Source of the DNA: Diorhabda sublineata
Lineage: Eukaryota; Arthropoda; Insecta; Coleoptera; Chrysomelidae
NCBI RefSeq assembly: GCF_026230105.1
Contig: NC_079476.1
Span: 455,209-519,208, forward strand
Reading direction: 5' to 3'
Length of the DNA: 64,000 bases
Shown here: in pieces, positions 1 through 13,010 of the stretch
How the letters are laid out: the number at the start of each line of letters is the position of its first letter
Numbering within the stretch: the stretch's first letter is position 1
The notes under the pieces: generated by a model
The model's input: only the letters and a program-made list of their open reading frames with translations
Told to the model about the DNA's origin: nothing
The model's database searches: none
Program-made: the position numbers and the translations under genes

Positions 1-1356
1 CCCAACTTTAGAGGCATTGTTAAGACAAAGAAACACAAATTTGCCAATAGATTGAGTATGAGGTATTATGTAAACCTCATTAAGACGTTATAGGTGCTAC
101 ATTATCTATAAATCGCGAGCAAATTTTCTCAAAAAGTGTTAATTAATTTGAGAAAATTGAAACAGACCTTTGTCTTTTTATAAAGTAAAATCATACTGTA
201 TTCGCTAAAAAATGAAAATTTGAATGAAGTACTTAGTATACTCAGCAAAAAAATGGATATAGCGATTAATTAGGCGGTAGAAAACAATCGTTATAAAATT
301 TTACTCGATATAAAGCAAAATTTTCGGTAATAAGCTGCCACAAATTCCAGTTATACAGTTAGTTTTATAAATAGAAAAGAGTCGTTTCAAACGAAAAAGA
401 GGCAGTATCTCCACCTCAACAAAAATTCCATAATATTTCTTGTGCATCTGGATATTTTTTTCTTTTTTCACCTCAATATCAGTACATCTAATACACCACC
501 GTCTTTCATCTAAACTTGCTTCTTCACACAAATTGATTTACCGACCCAAAGTCGTATTGGTCGAACGGAGATCACGTGACCACGCAAGCGCCACATCTTG
601 TGGGAGGTTGAGACAAAGGAGGGCGTGGTTTCAAGATGATGTAGCTTCAGATCGTTTCCAGCATCCAAAATGGCCCATGAAAGAAAAAAATGCTATTCCA
701 CCAGTGGTAGAAACATCGATTATGAAAAGACACTGTAAACATAAATATCTTTGAAAATCGACACAGTTATGGAATGTGAAGCCTAACAGAAGATGAAATA
801 TATAAACTATAAACAAATTAGAAAAAAAAAACTATGAAAATAAGACTGAAGATATTTAGGAAAAAGTAAAAATGTATTATGAAGAAAATCGCCACAAATT
901 CCAAAGCGAAGACGATTACAACCACCGTATTGAGAATTCACGCTTCACGTGTGACAATAAATATTACGATTGTTATTTATTTAGTTTCCATCGTTAAACT
1001 TAAAACAAATGATACTACTTTCACTACCGTTGGCGCAAAATGTTTAGCCGATACTGATCCGGCTTCCACTCTATTAGATGACGATCAACTTTTTGTAATC
1101 GAAGATCATTGGAAAGTTTATTGAAAATTAGAATAGTTATTTAAGTATCGCGTAATAAATCTGCAGATCATTTCTTATTTACCTACTTAACAGATGGTTT
1201 TATTAGACGATAATAAATTCAGCGAGTAAGATAATTTGCAACTCTTCTTGTGGGTGTTATGCGTGATGCTTTTTGCTTGAATGTCTAGAAATTATTGGAA
1301 AATCGATCTAGGATTTATTTATGTTAACGCGTACATTTTGTTTTGAGGGTTTAATA
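1..1356. other. AT-rich sequence, no gene recognised
   Basis: Short frames occur on both strands (for example 440-754 and 879-1124), but none has domain motifs, splice context or a family resemblance I can defend. A somewhat GC-richer patch lies at 540-680. Probably old repeat sequence. Confidence 0.5.
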
Positions 1357-1358
1357 TA

Positions 1359-1680
1359 CGAGGGGCGGCTATTAAATAATTAGAGTTATAACACGCATCT
1401 ATTGTTGAAAAAGTATTGGAGGTCATCTTATATATTAAACTTTATCACGTTTTTATACGTTTATACTTCATTTTCCAGCAACAACATGAAATAGAAACAA
1501 GTCACAGGGGGCAACGACGGGCGAGTACGTTGGATGATACTGATTGGCAAATTCTCTAACTTCTTCGTCTTATAGATGCTTGAACGACGATTTTCTGGTC
1601 TTATGTGACTTTGCTCCTTCCATACTTAAACCTTTAGGTATATGTAGGATAAAGATTAATTCCAATAGGTAAGTACATTA
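1359..1680 (+). mobile_element. mariner end fragment
   Basis: The sequence from 1359 (CGAGGGGCGGCTATTAAATA), preceded by TA, matches the left inverted repeat of the short mariner at 19779 except for four bases. No transposase motif follows that I can name with confidence, and no right end was found. Confidence 0.4.
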
Positions 1681-4130
1681 ATTTCAACAGGGGATGAGCT
1701 TCTTTAGTAGTTTAGAGTCATTCAATAGATTTGGTTGGTTTTACTAAGGTGACTTGTGGCCTAATTTACTACGACCTGTGTCTATAAGCTCCCATAGCTT
1801 TTTTCCAGTGCCTTTTTCACCACTAGTCTTCGTTAAACAATCATTTATGCTCTGCTATTTCTTTATATGGTTAATAGAATCGATGCAAGGAATCTTCTGT
1901 TAAACCCGTCAATTTTAGATGTCTATTAAGCAATAATTGTGACCATTTCTTGTCGTTATTTGGTAGTACTACCGTTGATTTTGGCGATTGTCTTTGGGCT
2001 AGTCAGTAGAAAGGTTTATGTCCCAAGTATAGCATTGACGAAGCTTGTTTTGAACTCTCGTCTACTTTTTAGTACCTCTTTTGACTTTCGTACCCCGATA
2101 TCCAGAACATCGAGCGTGTTTAGAGCACCACAGTAGCTTACAGTTAATCTCTATACAATTTGATATTTAAATAATTTGCCGAGAATACCATCAACCCTGT
2201 TGTTTAATACTTAATACGACGGCTGCTCCTGAGGTTTTGGGATATGGAATGATATTTGAAATGTCAATATGAATTTATTAATTATTTGCAAAAAGTAATG
2301 TTGTTTGTACCTCCAGGACAATTATTAATATTTATTGGATTGGTCATGGTTAAGGTTATGCAAAATCATCGAACTGAAACTGTCAACTGTCAAAATTAAA
2401 GTTGTCTACTCCAGAGCGTTCCGAAAGTGTTTTGCAGTACGGAACTGTCACTTTCATTACATGGAACACTCAAAACGCAACTTTCGGTATGTAAATGAAT
2501 ACAGAACGAACAACTTTAAGATGGCGTTGTATAAAAAACATTTTAGTTTGATGATTTTATATGACTTTCGACGTTGATTAAATCAACAGCAGTTATGCCG
2601 ATCAACTTCGATGGTTTCCGGAATTTGATTTTAATATTTCCCATACCATATACTTTTTAGTACGAGTAGTGTTTTTGGAAAATGGATGTTTTTCTTAATG
2701 TCTTAATGCAAATAGTCGACTTAGTTTTATTAATCATAGGTGTATCTAGCTTATATTTTTCAAAATATTTTTAATGTTACCGGAAACATCAAATGTTGGA
2801 ATTTTTGAAAATTATACAAGTTCGAACTTTGAGTAGCGACAATTCTTTGCTTCCAAGAAAATTCTTCGACATTTCAGTAAATAACAGAAAATAACTGGGA
2901 ATTTATTCAAAAATAGATTGAACTTTTGAGAAAAATACAAATTTTAGAAAGTTTTTTTTACCTATGAACCTCAACTTCACTCATAACGACCTAACCTATA
3001 AATGTTAATGTCATTCATGAACTAACCAATCATTCACACCAATTTAACATTATCTAACCTATAAAAATTCATTTTTTATACATGTATACATATTTTTATG
3101 TTGTTTTTGACCATAATTTCCTAGTCCTAGATGATGAATAAATAATATTATGAATATAATTTGAGTTTCTGTCAACCTTGTTCTCTCGTCAGTGCAACTA
3201 AGTTCATATTGGACTTTTTGACCTTCCGGGTTAAAAACCACCACAACGGCAAAGACGTATGTGACAAGCTAAATACCAAATACATAAAACCAAAGATAAA
3301 CATTTAAGGAATACGTCAGAAGAGAAAGAACGAAATAATTGTTACAGAGCGTATTTGAACCTCTTGATAAAAGAATGAATATCCTAAACGAACAACGATG
3401 ATTGGAAGTCGTTAAACTTTTTTTTGACCTACAGACTAATTACATCAAGTCGTGGTACCGCTAATGATTCGAGAAACCTCGGTTAGATATCAAATCGGAA
3501 ACTGTCTTTGTCGTTACTTCCTCTTTCTCGATTAGTCGAATATATCTTGAATGCATTTCGTGTACAATGGAAATCTTAATGATTTGTCAACTGTCATCAC
3601 GATTTCGATTGTATCTCGAGAGTTCAATATCGATTATTTCGATTGTAGGGTACAAGTAACTTTAGGAAGCAAAATGAATGTTACTAATTACGAATCAGAA
3701 GTTAGTAACGAAGATAACAGAAATGTCGAGTTATTTGTGTAAATACAAACTTATCGTGATGCATGTAACAAATTTGAAACCAGTTTTCTAGTAAAAATAA
3801 ACAAATTGTATGTATAAACGATTATCATTATTTAAAATAGAGCTTTAAAAATCAACTAGTTCACAATATTATTATTTCATCTGTATTTATGTACATACTG
3901 AAATATTTACGAGAATATTATTTTTTTATGTAGTATAAAATGCGTTGTTGATGAACTATTTTATTTTAATAACACAATAAATTGTTACTATGGCAATATT
4001 TACATATGTAACCAATCCGTGTTATGTATATTTATAAATATGAAATTAACTTTTGATACAACTATTGCGAATCCTATTTAAAAATAGATCATTCTTTGTG
4101 CTTTTATTATTTTAACTATAATTTTTCCTC
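1681..4130. other. AT-rich sequence without recognisable genes
   Basis: Only short frames are present (1939-2136, 2335-2577, 3059-3244, 3551-3742), none with known motifs. Around 2385-2470 several GTCAACTGTCAAA-like and GGAACTGTCACTTTC-like words recur, the style of non-autonomous transposon ends, but no boundaries could be set. Confidence 0.45.
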
Positions 4131-4139
4131 AAGTTCGTC

Positions 4140-4700
4140 TTTCGCTTCATTATTCAATTATGATTCTTTATTGGACCCAATGTTACTCAATAAGTCGTGA
4201 GACTAACTAAAAAAACACATTTTTTGCTAAAAAAACAATCATTTCAACGCATCTCTTCCTTCTCGATGCCATCCTTGTTGAAGAATTTACCTTTTTCCTC
4301 AAAATAATCTTCAGTTTCAGCAATTGCTTCTTCATTTGAACTGAATGTCTTACCGGCGAGCATCTTTTGAGATCAGTGAATAGCTGGTAGTCACTGGTGA
4401 CCAGATCTGGACTATACAGTGGATGGGAAAGTGTAATTCATTCAATTTAACCATCGTTGCAATCGACTTGTGAATCGGTGCAATGTCTTGGTAAAACAGT
4501 TTTTTCTTCGACACATGAGGCCGTTTCTCCTTATTTTTGTATCAAACAATCCAACAACTCTATGTAGATTCCAATTCGTAGACTTATTTGATGTTTTCTG
4601 GAGTAATTGGATGACCAGAACGTTCACCATCATCGATGTCTGTATGACCACGTTCCAATTCAACCAACCAATAATAAGTGTGCCACAGAATGTAACCTAG
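4140..4700 (-). mobile_element. decayed mariner transposase, C-terminal half
   Basis: The - strand translates, with frameshifts and stops, to mariner motifs in order: ERGHTDIDDGERSGHPI (helix-turn-helix linker) near 4630, KEKRPHVSKKKLFYQD near 4520 (catalytic Asp region), then HKSIATMVKLNELHFPI. The usual PPYSPDLAPSD block after the catalytic region is degraded. The C-terminal tail, with the GIE-type end, reaches about 4200, and CTCAATAAGT at 4187 resembles a mariner terminal repeat. Not functional. Confidence 0.75.
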
Positions 4701-4899
4701 ACATATAAAGTATAATCTCCTATGTTCCCCTATTTCTACAATCATAAATTGGATTATTCCCCTAGTTAATCGAAATCGACGTATGAATTATTCCTCACTT
4801 CATATAAGAAAATGATTTTCTCTGTTTCTTAAAATCTGTGGTGCCTTTGAAACCATTCTAATTCTAGTAGCTTTATCAAATCTACTTCATTGGTGAATT

Positions 4900-5262
4900 G
4901 CAACTCTTCCGGTCACAAATCACATCCACAACTACCCATGTAGGAGTCTTCAGACGCTAGTAAATCTTGGCAAACCAATAATGGCTCAAGCCCTTTGAAA
5001 TCTGGATAACTTAGCTCCGGCCAATCTATAGTCAGCCAAGCCGGGTTGAACTCTATGTAATCTTACCTTGGTTATCCCATCCCATTACAAGCAACCAGCC
5101 TGGCTTACGGTTGCAGACCAGTCTTGGGTTTATCTAGGCAACCAGGCCTGGTCCAGGTTTGCTAACCAAGCGATGGACATTGTTATCATCCCAGGGTCCC
5201 GCCAAGCCAATAATGGCTTCCAAGTTAGGGCCAGAGTTGTACATACTTGGCCCAAGTAAAAT
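4900..5262. repeat. GC-richer degenerate repeat block
   Basis: Base composition is clearly richer in G and C than the surroundings. The words CCAATAATGGCT (4975 and 5206) and variants of AACCAGCCTGG and AACCAGGCCTGG recur, giving a low-complexity, partly palindromic pattern. A 63-codon frame at 5068-5259 is a by-product of this repetition. Family unknown. Confidence 0.45.
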
Positions 5263-5429
5263 CCTATACCGTTTACGTATTGATTTTTGTAGCTATTTAT
5301 TTTTTTGACATCGACATATTAGTGATTATATATCAGTAGTCGTTTTTCAATTACATTGTCTAAAGTTCTAGTTATTTTTTAATTTGAATTTAACCCAAAA
5401 GTTTTAAGCAACTATCACTCGGAAATAGA

Positions 5430-6232
5430 TGGTACGCAAGTGGCTATTCAAATTTTGAGATATGGCAACACTGATGTGAATATGTCAATTCCATCACAAA
5501 GTTTGACATTTCCAATGGTGAACGTACTTAGAACGTGTTGTCATACAAGTGCTTTTTGAGTAAAATCGCGAACAACATCTTGCAATGATTCTTTATGACT
5601 TTTGATGTGGATTAAACCAAAAGAAGGTTTTAATTTTGGTGATGAAACGCCACCTAGAGCCATCGTGTTTTGCTGGCTTTCCGAACTCAATTGAGGTCGC
5701 ACTTCGCTACAGACTGAAGGTCTGCAAGATCAGGACATAGCGTGTCATACATATGAACCCGAAATTTAACAACACTATGGGTATTTCAAGACGAACCAAA
5801 TTCAATAAAAATTTATCGCGCGTGAAGTACTTCGAAGCAAAAAGACTGTACATAGAGCTACCGTTCCAATGGAGAGCAATGTAGAACGATCAATTGTTGA
5901 ATGGTACACCAACATTTGTTTGCCAAAACATTAAGGATATCAATCGCAGAAGACAATGCGAGCTCTTCCATATCAGCTCAAACAAAAACGTTTTTGAACT
6001 GTCAAAACACCGAATTGATGTTCCATTCGAAGTACAGTCCTTGTTCGGCACCCGATGGGTTCCTCTGATCTTCTGACAGGTCAAAAATCTACATCTGAAG
6101 AAGCGATTGAAGTGTTCAAATCTTATGTTTTGGAAATACCTTAATGGGAATGGAAAAAATCGGCTCAATAGCAAGTTGTAGTAAAATTTTTTGAATGACA
6201 ATAAAATTAAACACAATAATAATTATTTGATT
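5430..6232 (+). mobile_element. decayed mariner, same lineage as the copy at 54830
   Basis: The 5' flank (GATATGGCAACACTGATGTG near 5460) matches the copy near 54860. The N-terminal helix-turn-helix region reads GDEAP then WLSELN near 5640. The C-terminal end, TSEEAIEVFKSYVLEIP then WEWKKSAQ near 6090-6170, is the typical tail of this mariner group. The central catalytic region is lost and frames are broken. Confidence 0.72.
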
Positions 6233-6237
6233 TTATT

Positions 6238-6445
6238 ATTTTTTTTTTTTTATTTATGAAGAAGTTGTTAGATTCAGTTTCCGACGCTGGTCGAGTTACT
6301 CGGGTATGGAGCGTCTCTAGATAGAGAGGCGGCAGCGACGCCTGTACCGGTGCACGTCGAGGTGCCGGCGGCTCTTCGGGCCGAACTTCACCGATATCAG
6401 CGCCGCCTGCGGGGGGGCGGGGCGTGGCTTATGTCCCGAGCCACG
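6238..6445 (-). mobile_element. 5'-truncated non-LTR retrotransposon 3' end
   Basis: A GC-rich block of about 190 bp stands out sharply from the AT-rich surroundings. On the - strand it ends in an A-tail (a T run at 6239-6251 on the + strand). Pro/Arg/Ala-rich frames and CpG-rich codon use suggest the end of a LINE open reading frame. It sits directly against the end of the mariner fragment, as a 3' end inserted by target-primed reverse transcription would. Confidence 0.5.
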
Positions 6446-7070
6446 AAAAGTGAGGATCAATTCTACTTATTTAATACAGCTTTCGTATTAGGAGCGTGTA
6501 TATAGTTAGGAATCCACTGTAAACCGATTTGCGCTTAAACTCCCGGTTTTATCTACACTAAGTACTAAGGCTTAACTCGGCATTGTGTTTGACTAAGTGA
6601 ACAAATAGATGGAGTGATATATATTGACTTTTCATTGTGCTAACAATATCTCATCTCCTTTTTGCTACTGTTTGACTTTTTTACAATAACAAAAGGTGAG
6701 TTTTCGCTTTCTATACTCGATTCCTTTCCGCATTTGTCACTCGGATGATGTGAATTTTATGTTGCTCTTCGTATTTGTTCTTTACGATATTAATCATGAT
6801 AATGTAGAATCAATTTTTATCTCTAATTGATTATGTATGTATCGGAATCAACGTTTTGTTGTTGTTCGTGAAAACATTGAAAGCTCAGAATATCAAATTT
6901 AAAATTACAAAACATCCTAGGTATGTACTAAACAAATTCTTAAGGAATTATTCGTCTAAATTAATTTCACCGAAGATTTTTGAAGAGTTTATTAATCAAA
7001 TTATGCTTGTTCTAAGATATAAAATTCGCCAAAATTGAATGTACCATTTTTCGAAGTAGCGGGACACCTT
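6446..7070. other. AT-rich sequence, nothing recognised
   Basis: One 60-codon frame (6856-7038) is present, with no motif or splice context. No repeat boundary seen. Confidence 0.5.
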
Positions 7071-7071
7071 A

Positions 7072-7150
7072 AGGCAGCGCCGGATTATGAATTATTGAGG
7101 CCTAGGGGGTTAAATTAACCCGGGGCCCACTCAAGAAAATCAAAAAATCT
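7072..7150 (+). mobile_element. hAT-type MITE end fragment
   Basis: GCGCCGGATTATGAATTATT then GGCCTAGGGG and CCCGGGGCCCAC resemble the left end of the complete hAT MITE at 32808 (GGGCCGGATTAAG then GGGGC). No matching right end or 8-bp duplication was found. Confidence 0.4.
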
Positions 7151-9329
7151 CGTACTATTTTAAATGAAATATACTAGTTTCAAATTATTAGTAAAAATGA
7201 ATTAAAATATTATTTCATCAACTTTTTATTTAATTTAAGTTTTTCTCGATTTAGTTGTGGCAAAATTTTCAAATGTGTCGTCAAAATTCATATTCTGTAA
7301 CAACTCATTTTCAATGCACAGTTTTGTTAATGTGCAGCGATGTATCTACATTTTTTTATTATTTTCACAAAATTATTTATTTTATTACTCAATTCGGGTT
7401 GAAGTTTGATTAAATTAAAGTTGTAGATCATTCAAATATATTTCTACTAGATTTTACTCCCACTTGTAATGCAAAATTTACATCTTGGAGAGATAGAAAA
7501 CTGAAAAATATTTGAGGTTTGCTTAGTAAAAAATTTTCGTAACGCCATCCGTATTTTTACGATTTTGCCGCAACTACTGGCAACACTGTATTGAAATTTT
7601 ATACGAATATGTTTTGGAAGTTGATACATCCAAGGAATTTGTTTTCATGTCTGATTCTCATAGAGGGCGCTAGTTACACAGTTCGTACCAAGTAATATTA
7701 AACACAACGTTTTCAAGTCTATACTTTTTATCTAAATTATCTTCTAAACGGTTGGGAATCAGCTATGAGGTCATTAAAGTCAAGTTGAATTGTGTCTTTC
7801 AATTCTTGAGGTGAATTTACCTCTGTGGCATAATTTTTTTCTTCAAGATACCTGCTGCGAATTCGTGCAATATCTGCTTTTAAATTAAAACTCTTCGGGC
7901 CTTATTTATCCCGATTCCTACAAATCACTGCTGCTCAAAGATGCTAAATTCCGTTTCCTTAACTATTTTCATGGTTTTGTCAAAGCACTCGACAGGAATT
8001 TATATGAAAAATGAGTGATAACTACGGGATTAAAGTTATAATAATAAAATTTTTAATTATCTCTTTCGAAGTTATTTAAAAAAAAAATACATTATACTGG
8101 CATTAAAATTTTCGTTCATGTATAAAATATCATTTGGTTATGATGAAATTTTAATCGATAAATCATGAAAACGCATATTCCAACGAATTTCATCATGGAT
8201 GCAGTGAATCGAGCGACTCAGAACTTTCGGAATTAATATAATCCTTTCTGATTTATAGTTATTTTATTTGTTATTGTTTTGGTGACCTTTATGTCGTTGG
8301 ACCGATGTCTACTTGCCTCGGCTGGTTTTATTTTATGTTATAGGTATTACAGAATAAATAGAAATACACACAAATTAGTTGTGACTTCGTTTTAGTTTCT
8401 ATGAGTTTAAATCTTTAAGTTTACGGATACCAAATTATTCCTCTGACCCCTGTAGCTGCGTGCTGTGAAAGGATCCAACATATCATAGACGTCTTCACAT
8501 CTGTTCGCAGGAAATAGATCTGGCATGTAGTGTGGATTATCAAATACCTCCTAGTAGAATTTCGTGAAAACGATAACTGTGCGTCGAACCGTTTGTGGAC
8601 AAGCAATAAAAATGTTTTCGAATCTACCAGATTGCACATTGAATCACCCTCTTCGTTATGATGTAGCGCAACACCTGCAGTTAGTATTCCACGCCACGTT
8701 ATGAATGGAAGAGTTTCATGCGATGCGTTGTGGGTTGAAAACTTCATCATCGACCGAACCTAGAATCAACCTAATGCAATACTAGTGTGGACCACCTCGT
8801 CAGGAAAACCTGACGATAAATTAATTTATTTCAAATATTTACGTTCAGGTTTGTCCCAATAAGGGTAACCTTGTTTTAACCTAAAAAGTGGGGAAGTAGG
8901 ACTTGTCTGGCTGTTGAACAGAATTATTTTTTCTCTCCAATAAAGAAATAACTTCTTTTATATCGTCTGAGGACCGAAGAGACTAAGTACTAATACTTCA
9001 TCTGATGCTATTCTGGTTAAGATTGAAGAAGACTGTGATTAAAATCGGTGTGCGACAAACAATAAAACCAACAACACTCCTTGAATCACTATATCCATGG
9101 GAATTGTTTAAGAGAGCGAGCAATAAAGGGTATGGGGTGTATGAGTATGTATGGGGATGGTTTTATTCAAAATATAACCTTTTTTCTCTTCTTCTTGATG
9201 TTGAGAAGGCCTAAGTTGACATGGCTATTCAGTCTGTTTTTTAGTGACTTAACTTCAATATTTTATATTAAATATTGTCTATTTTCAAGAAGATCAGTGG
9301 ACAAGGGTTAATCTGACCTCATCGTATTT
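7151..9329. other. AT-rich sequence with one unexplained 109-codon frame
   Basis: The - strand frame 8421-8750 is open for 109 codons without known motifs. In another frame of the same strand, readings such as HYMPDLFPANRCEDVYDMLD appear between stops, so the interval may be old coding DNA of an unidentified element. Elsewhere nothing is recognised. Confidence 0.4.
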
Positions 9330-9545
9330 ACAATACATTAAGCATATAGATTTATAAATTTCAAAATAAAGATCGTTCAATCCCTGCACACCACTGATTT
9401 CGAAGTAATTGTTCACCACGCAAGTAATAATCGCTGGTGGCTAAATCTGGAGAAAATGGCGGTTGTTCAGTTGATTCAAAGCCATTCTACAATGTTAGAT
9501 CTGTGACTATACTGATACAAAAAAACTTTGATAGACATTTTTATT
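9330..9545 (-). mobile_element. mariner transposase fragment
   Basis: The - strand reads EQPPFSPDLATSDYYLRGEQ near 9430-9480, the PPYSPDLAPSDYHLF motif around the third catalytic Asp. The rest of the gene is absent. Confidence 0.6.
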
Positions 9546-9646
9546 TTTGCGCCACACTTAACTTTGAAACTTTTTTTTTATTTAATTGCAAACTTACAAT
9601 CTACTAAAAAAAATGCAGAGTAATAAGTAAATAATATGGTTTCTTG

Positions 9647-9985
9647 CTAAATAACTTGAGGCGGGCACCACTGGTGGGTCTTCGTAGATCCCTCTATGAT
9701 GTCTTCTGACCAGCGTCTTTTCAATCTTCTCTGTTCCATTGGATCAGTGTAAAGCTTGGATATTAATGGACTTTGGTGGTCGAGGTCTGTGTCTAATGTG
9801 TGGTTGTTTATAAACCATGAAGCATTAGCTATTATGTGAAGTATTTTAGATTGAAAAGTTTGCAGTACTTTGATGTTCGATGATTTACTGCAGCCCCATA
9901 GTTCTATGCCATATATCCATATTGGTTTTAGGATGATTTTGTACTTAAGTATCTTATTTTCCATTGTTAACTGCGATCATCTGCC
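9647..9985 (-). mobile_element. Jockey-like LINE reverse transcriptase, C-terminal fragment
   Basis: A 105-codon open stretch contains LKPIWIYGIELWGCSKSSNI then LQTFQSKILHIIANASWFIN. This is the conserved thumb region downstream of the reverse-transcriptase catalytic core in Jockey-clade elements. It ends in WCPPQVI. Catalytic domains and the endonuclease are missing. Confidence 0.82.
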
Positions 9986-10594
9986 GATTAAGGTTTTGTT
10001 CATCGTTTTTTCCACTCCTTACTTTGCATTGTTGTCTTTATATCATAGTGATGGATCCAGATCTATTATACCGATCCTCATTTTGAGATCCTAACGAGGA
10101 TTATTGTATTATCCTCGGTATTTTAGAAGTATACAAAGTTTCAGGTCGATTAAGTTGATGAAAATCGTATCCAAAATTTCTTTACGTAAACATATATATA
10201 AGATTAAACTAATACGACGTCAAAGCATAAAGACGACAAATTTATATGAACATAATCATTGATCAAAAACCAATTTTAAACTAGTTCCATACTCTCATTG
10301 ATTAAAATGAAATGTGAGAAGTTTGAATTGGTTACTACAACTGCTTTAGTTAGATTGCGTTTTGCAGAATAAAACATTAATATTGAGATTTGTTCGGCGT
10401 TAAAAAAGTAATAAAAAAGATGACTGGAAATTCCAATCAGTCTATAATAATGTGTCAACTTTCTACGAATGGTATGAACGAGCTGAAAATGAGGGAATTC
10501 AGAACGAGAAATAATCGGGATGACTTTCAACCTCAAAAACAGCTTGGTTTGTACAGTAAAATTCAAATTTTATTGAGAAATATAAAGAAGAGCT
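9986..10594. other. AT-rich sequence, nothing recognised
   Basis: Overlapping frames on opposite strands (10276-10566 and 10390-10647) have no known motif. Confidence 0.45.
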
Positions 10595-10835
10595 CAAGCG
10601 CGGATCAAGAGGGGTATCATGGGGGTCATGACACCCACCAATCCTGATTATTAATTATCTTGGTTTAAAGTCGATGAGGAATTGAGGTTTAAAGTAAAAA
10701 TTGAGTAAAATTCGTTATTATACTGTCAAAAACAACGTAATTAACTTAAATTTTGTGAGTAAAGGCTTGTGTTTAAGGGAGGACTCGTCCTAATACTAAT
10801 GACCACCCTTTGTCAACATCCTGAATCCGCCCTTG
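10595..10835. mobile_element. fold-back MITE, about 241 bp
   Basis: The left end CAAGCGCGGATCAAGAGG and the reverse complement of the right end CAAGGGCGGATTCAGG pair imperfectly, with further pairing inward (GGGGTCATGAC against GGGTGGTCATTAG). No clean target duplication is visible. The pattern fits an old hAT-type MITE. Confidence 0.5.
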
Positions 10836-11589
10836 GACTAACTAAGGGCGGTATTTAGAATGACGGTAGGAATATATCTTTCTAGAATAATTCGACGTAT
10901 TTTCTAACACATCTCGTATCTGAACAGTACAAAAAATTACGGAATCGTATTAACAACTCATTAATTTAAACGATTTTTTACATATTCAGTGACAGCTTAC
11001 ATTTTTTCGCTTAATTTGATTGATAGTTATTAGAGATATACTTCAAAATTTTATTTGAAATTATTTAATTTTTCTACTTATGTCACCTTAAGCTGAGCTT
11101 TTAAAATCCATTACATCCATTATTATGTAAATCCTTTTAATATTCGCGAACACGCAACATTTTTTGATGTCTACATTTATTAATGTTAGGTCATGACCAA
11201 CGAATGCTATGTAAAGCTGCAAAATATTCTTGATAGGTGCATAGAAATATATAATAATTGCGAATTTTGAAACAAAACGGTAAAAGTGCGATAAAATCGT
11301 CTGTAATTTATATACTAGATTTTAATTATTATGCAGGTGGAGAATGATACGATTTTTATTTTGTCACTTTTAATTAATGGGGAATTTTTAGTCCAGCTGC
11401 TCCTACAGAAATTGTAACAGATAAAAATTACAATTTTTTTTAGAAGGTTTCGCTTCCAGTATCTATTGTTTGAAGCATCAATTTTCAAAATACTCGTTTT
11501 ATTAACTGAAAAAAAATTGTATTTGACAGATTGTATAAAGTTGAAAAATTATATTTCATCGAAAAAGCTGCGTTTCATACAAAAAGTAA
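10836..11589. other. AT-rich sequence, nothing recognised
   Basis: No frame above 60 codons and no repeat boundaries seen. Confidence 0.5.
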
Positions 11590-12200
11590 TTCACTCAATG
11601 ACCCATCCTAGTACGAGAATGTTCCCATAAGCACCTGGCCTGATCTAGAGATGGCGGTAGTTGCTTTAAAATTACCACTGTATCAAAAAGTACACAGTAA
11701 CAGCATCGTGAAGAAAACAATCAAAACAATGGACTAAAAATGGAGAACCGATTTCAAAGACGGCAAAGAACCGTTTTATCTGTAGTTAATCTCATGGGAT
11801 GCTTATGAGATTATATTGAAAAAAGGAAAACTATTAACGGCGAGTACTATGGGAGCTCATTGAGCGAATCAAGCAAAAACGACCGCATTTGGTTAAGAAG
11901 AAAGTGTTGTTTCATCAAGACAATGCACAAAGAAATAAAACCGTTTCATAACCATGGATGAAGCGTGGGCTCATCACTTTACACCCGTAACAAAAAAAAA
12001 CAATCAAAACAATGGACTGGAAAGGGAAAACTGGTACCAAAGAAGGCAAAGACTACTCCATCTGTCTGAATCCCGGATTATTCTCTGTTCAAAGACTTAA
12101 TTTACCAACAATAATCGTTTTATCGACAGTTAATGGCTATTTTAAGAGTATTTAATGATATCGAACTTATTGAACATCGCTGGGAATAGTTTATGGAGCT
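11590..12200 (+). mobile_element. two overlapping remnants of one mariner lineage
   Basis: The 5' end (ATGTTCCCATAAGCACCTGG) resembles the ends of the copies at 31540 and 41768. The transposase motifs INGEYYGSSL then KKRPHLVKKKVLFHQDNA occur at 11830-11935. A second piece starts at 11950 with MDEAWAHHFTPVTKKN. The block AACAATCAAAACAATGGACT occurs twice (11717 and 11999), so two copies or a partial duplication are joined here. Confidence 0.72.
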
Positions 12201-13010
12201 TAAAGCAAAATTTTCATGTTATCTTTGTTGGGCCAGGGATCTTTTGCCGCCTCCTTTTATCGCCGTTGCTATAATCTACGGTTCTCTTCAGAAGCCAATC
12301 TTTTTTGCTAGGTGAGGTCCTAGAATTTTCATATGTCTCTTAATAAGAGCATGACAATTGTATTGTCATATCTGTAAATATCTGTGCCGTACCAAATTCT
12401 GTCAAGTAATTAGGCCTACCAAAGTCTGTGCATCTAGTCCATTCGTTTGGGAAATTTTTGTCTTTCCCAGAGCTTTCCCTTGCAGATTCCGGGTCCTGTC
12501 GGCGCCTAAGTAGCTCCAAGCCTTATCAGGTCGCCGATAATTTCATTGCTCAATATCAAGAAACCTAAATCAGCTCACAGAGTGTTATATAGCGTTCCAT
12601 AATTGGTGCTTATTATCTTCCGTAGCAAACCAGACCATGGTCAATATGGACTCTATCTCCGTTTGCATAACTAAAGGTATTACGAACTCTCTTATTTCAC
12701 TAATTCCCTCTGCTGAGAACTAATTCTTCAATCGAGCAGCGAAGTGAATGGATTTCGAACAAGATCTAAGTCGACTTTAGTAGAACTGCGTTGCTCCTAG
12801 AGGCAAAACACGCGCAGTTCAGCTCTACGATCCTCTCTTCCATCCTCGACCCTAAGACTCTCGCCCATAGACGTCATTATCTTAAAACCAGCTGACCTCA
12901 ATTCCTTCCTGCAGGAAAGGAGATTCCCTCAGCCCTCGGCTCCTTTGGTCTTTTGGTCAGTTTGACAGTTATATTATGTCTTCAGTATGGAGTAACTTGT
13001 CGAACAGGAT
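12201..13010. other. GC-richer unidentified block
   Basis: Bases about 12230-12960 are GC-richer than their surroundings and carry several CT-rich runs, such as CTCTCTTCCATCCTCGACCC. No frame longer than 60 codons survives and no family motif was recognised. Probably a decayed retroelement. Confidence 0.35.

Noticed and set aside
4470..4700. 76-codon + strand frame as a gene
   Set aside because: Antisense shadow of the mariner transposase on the - strand.
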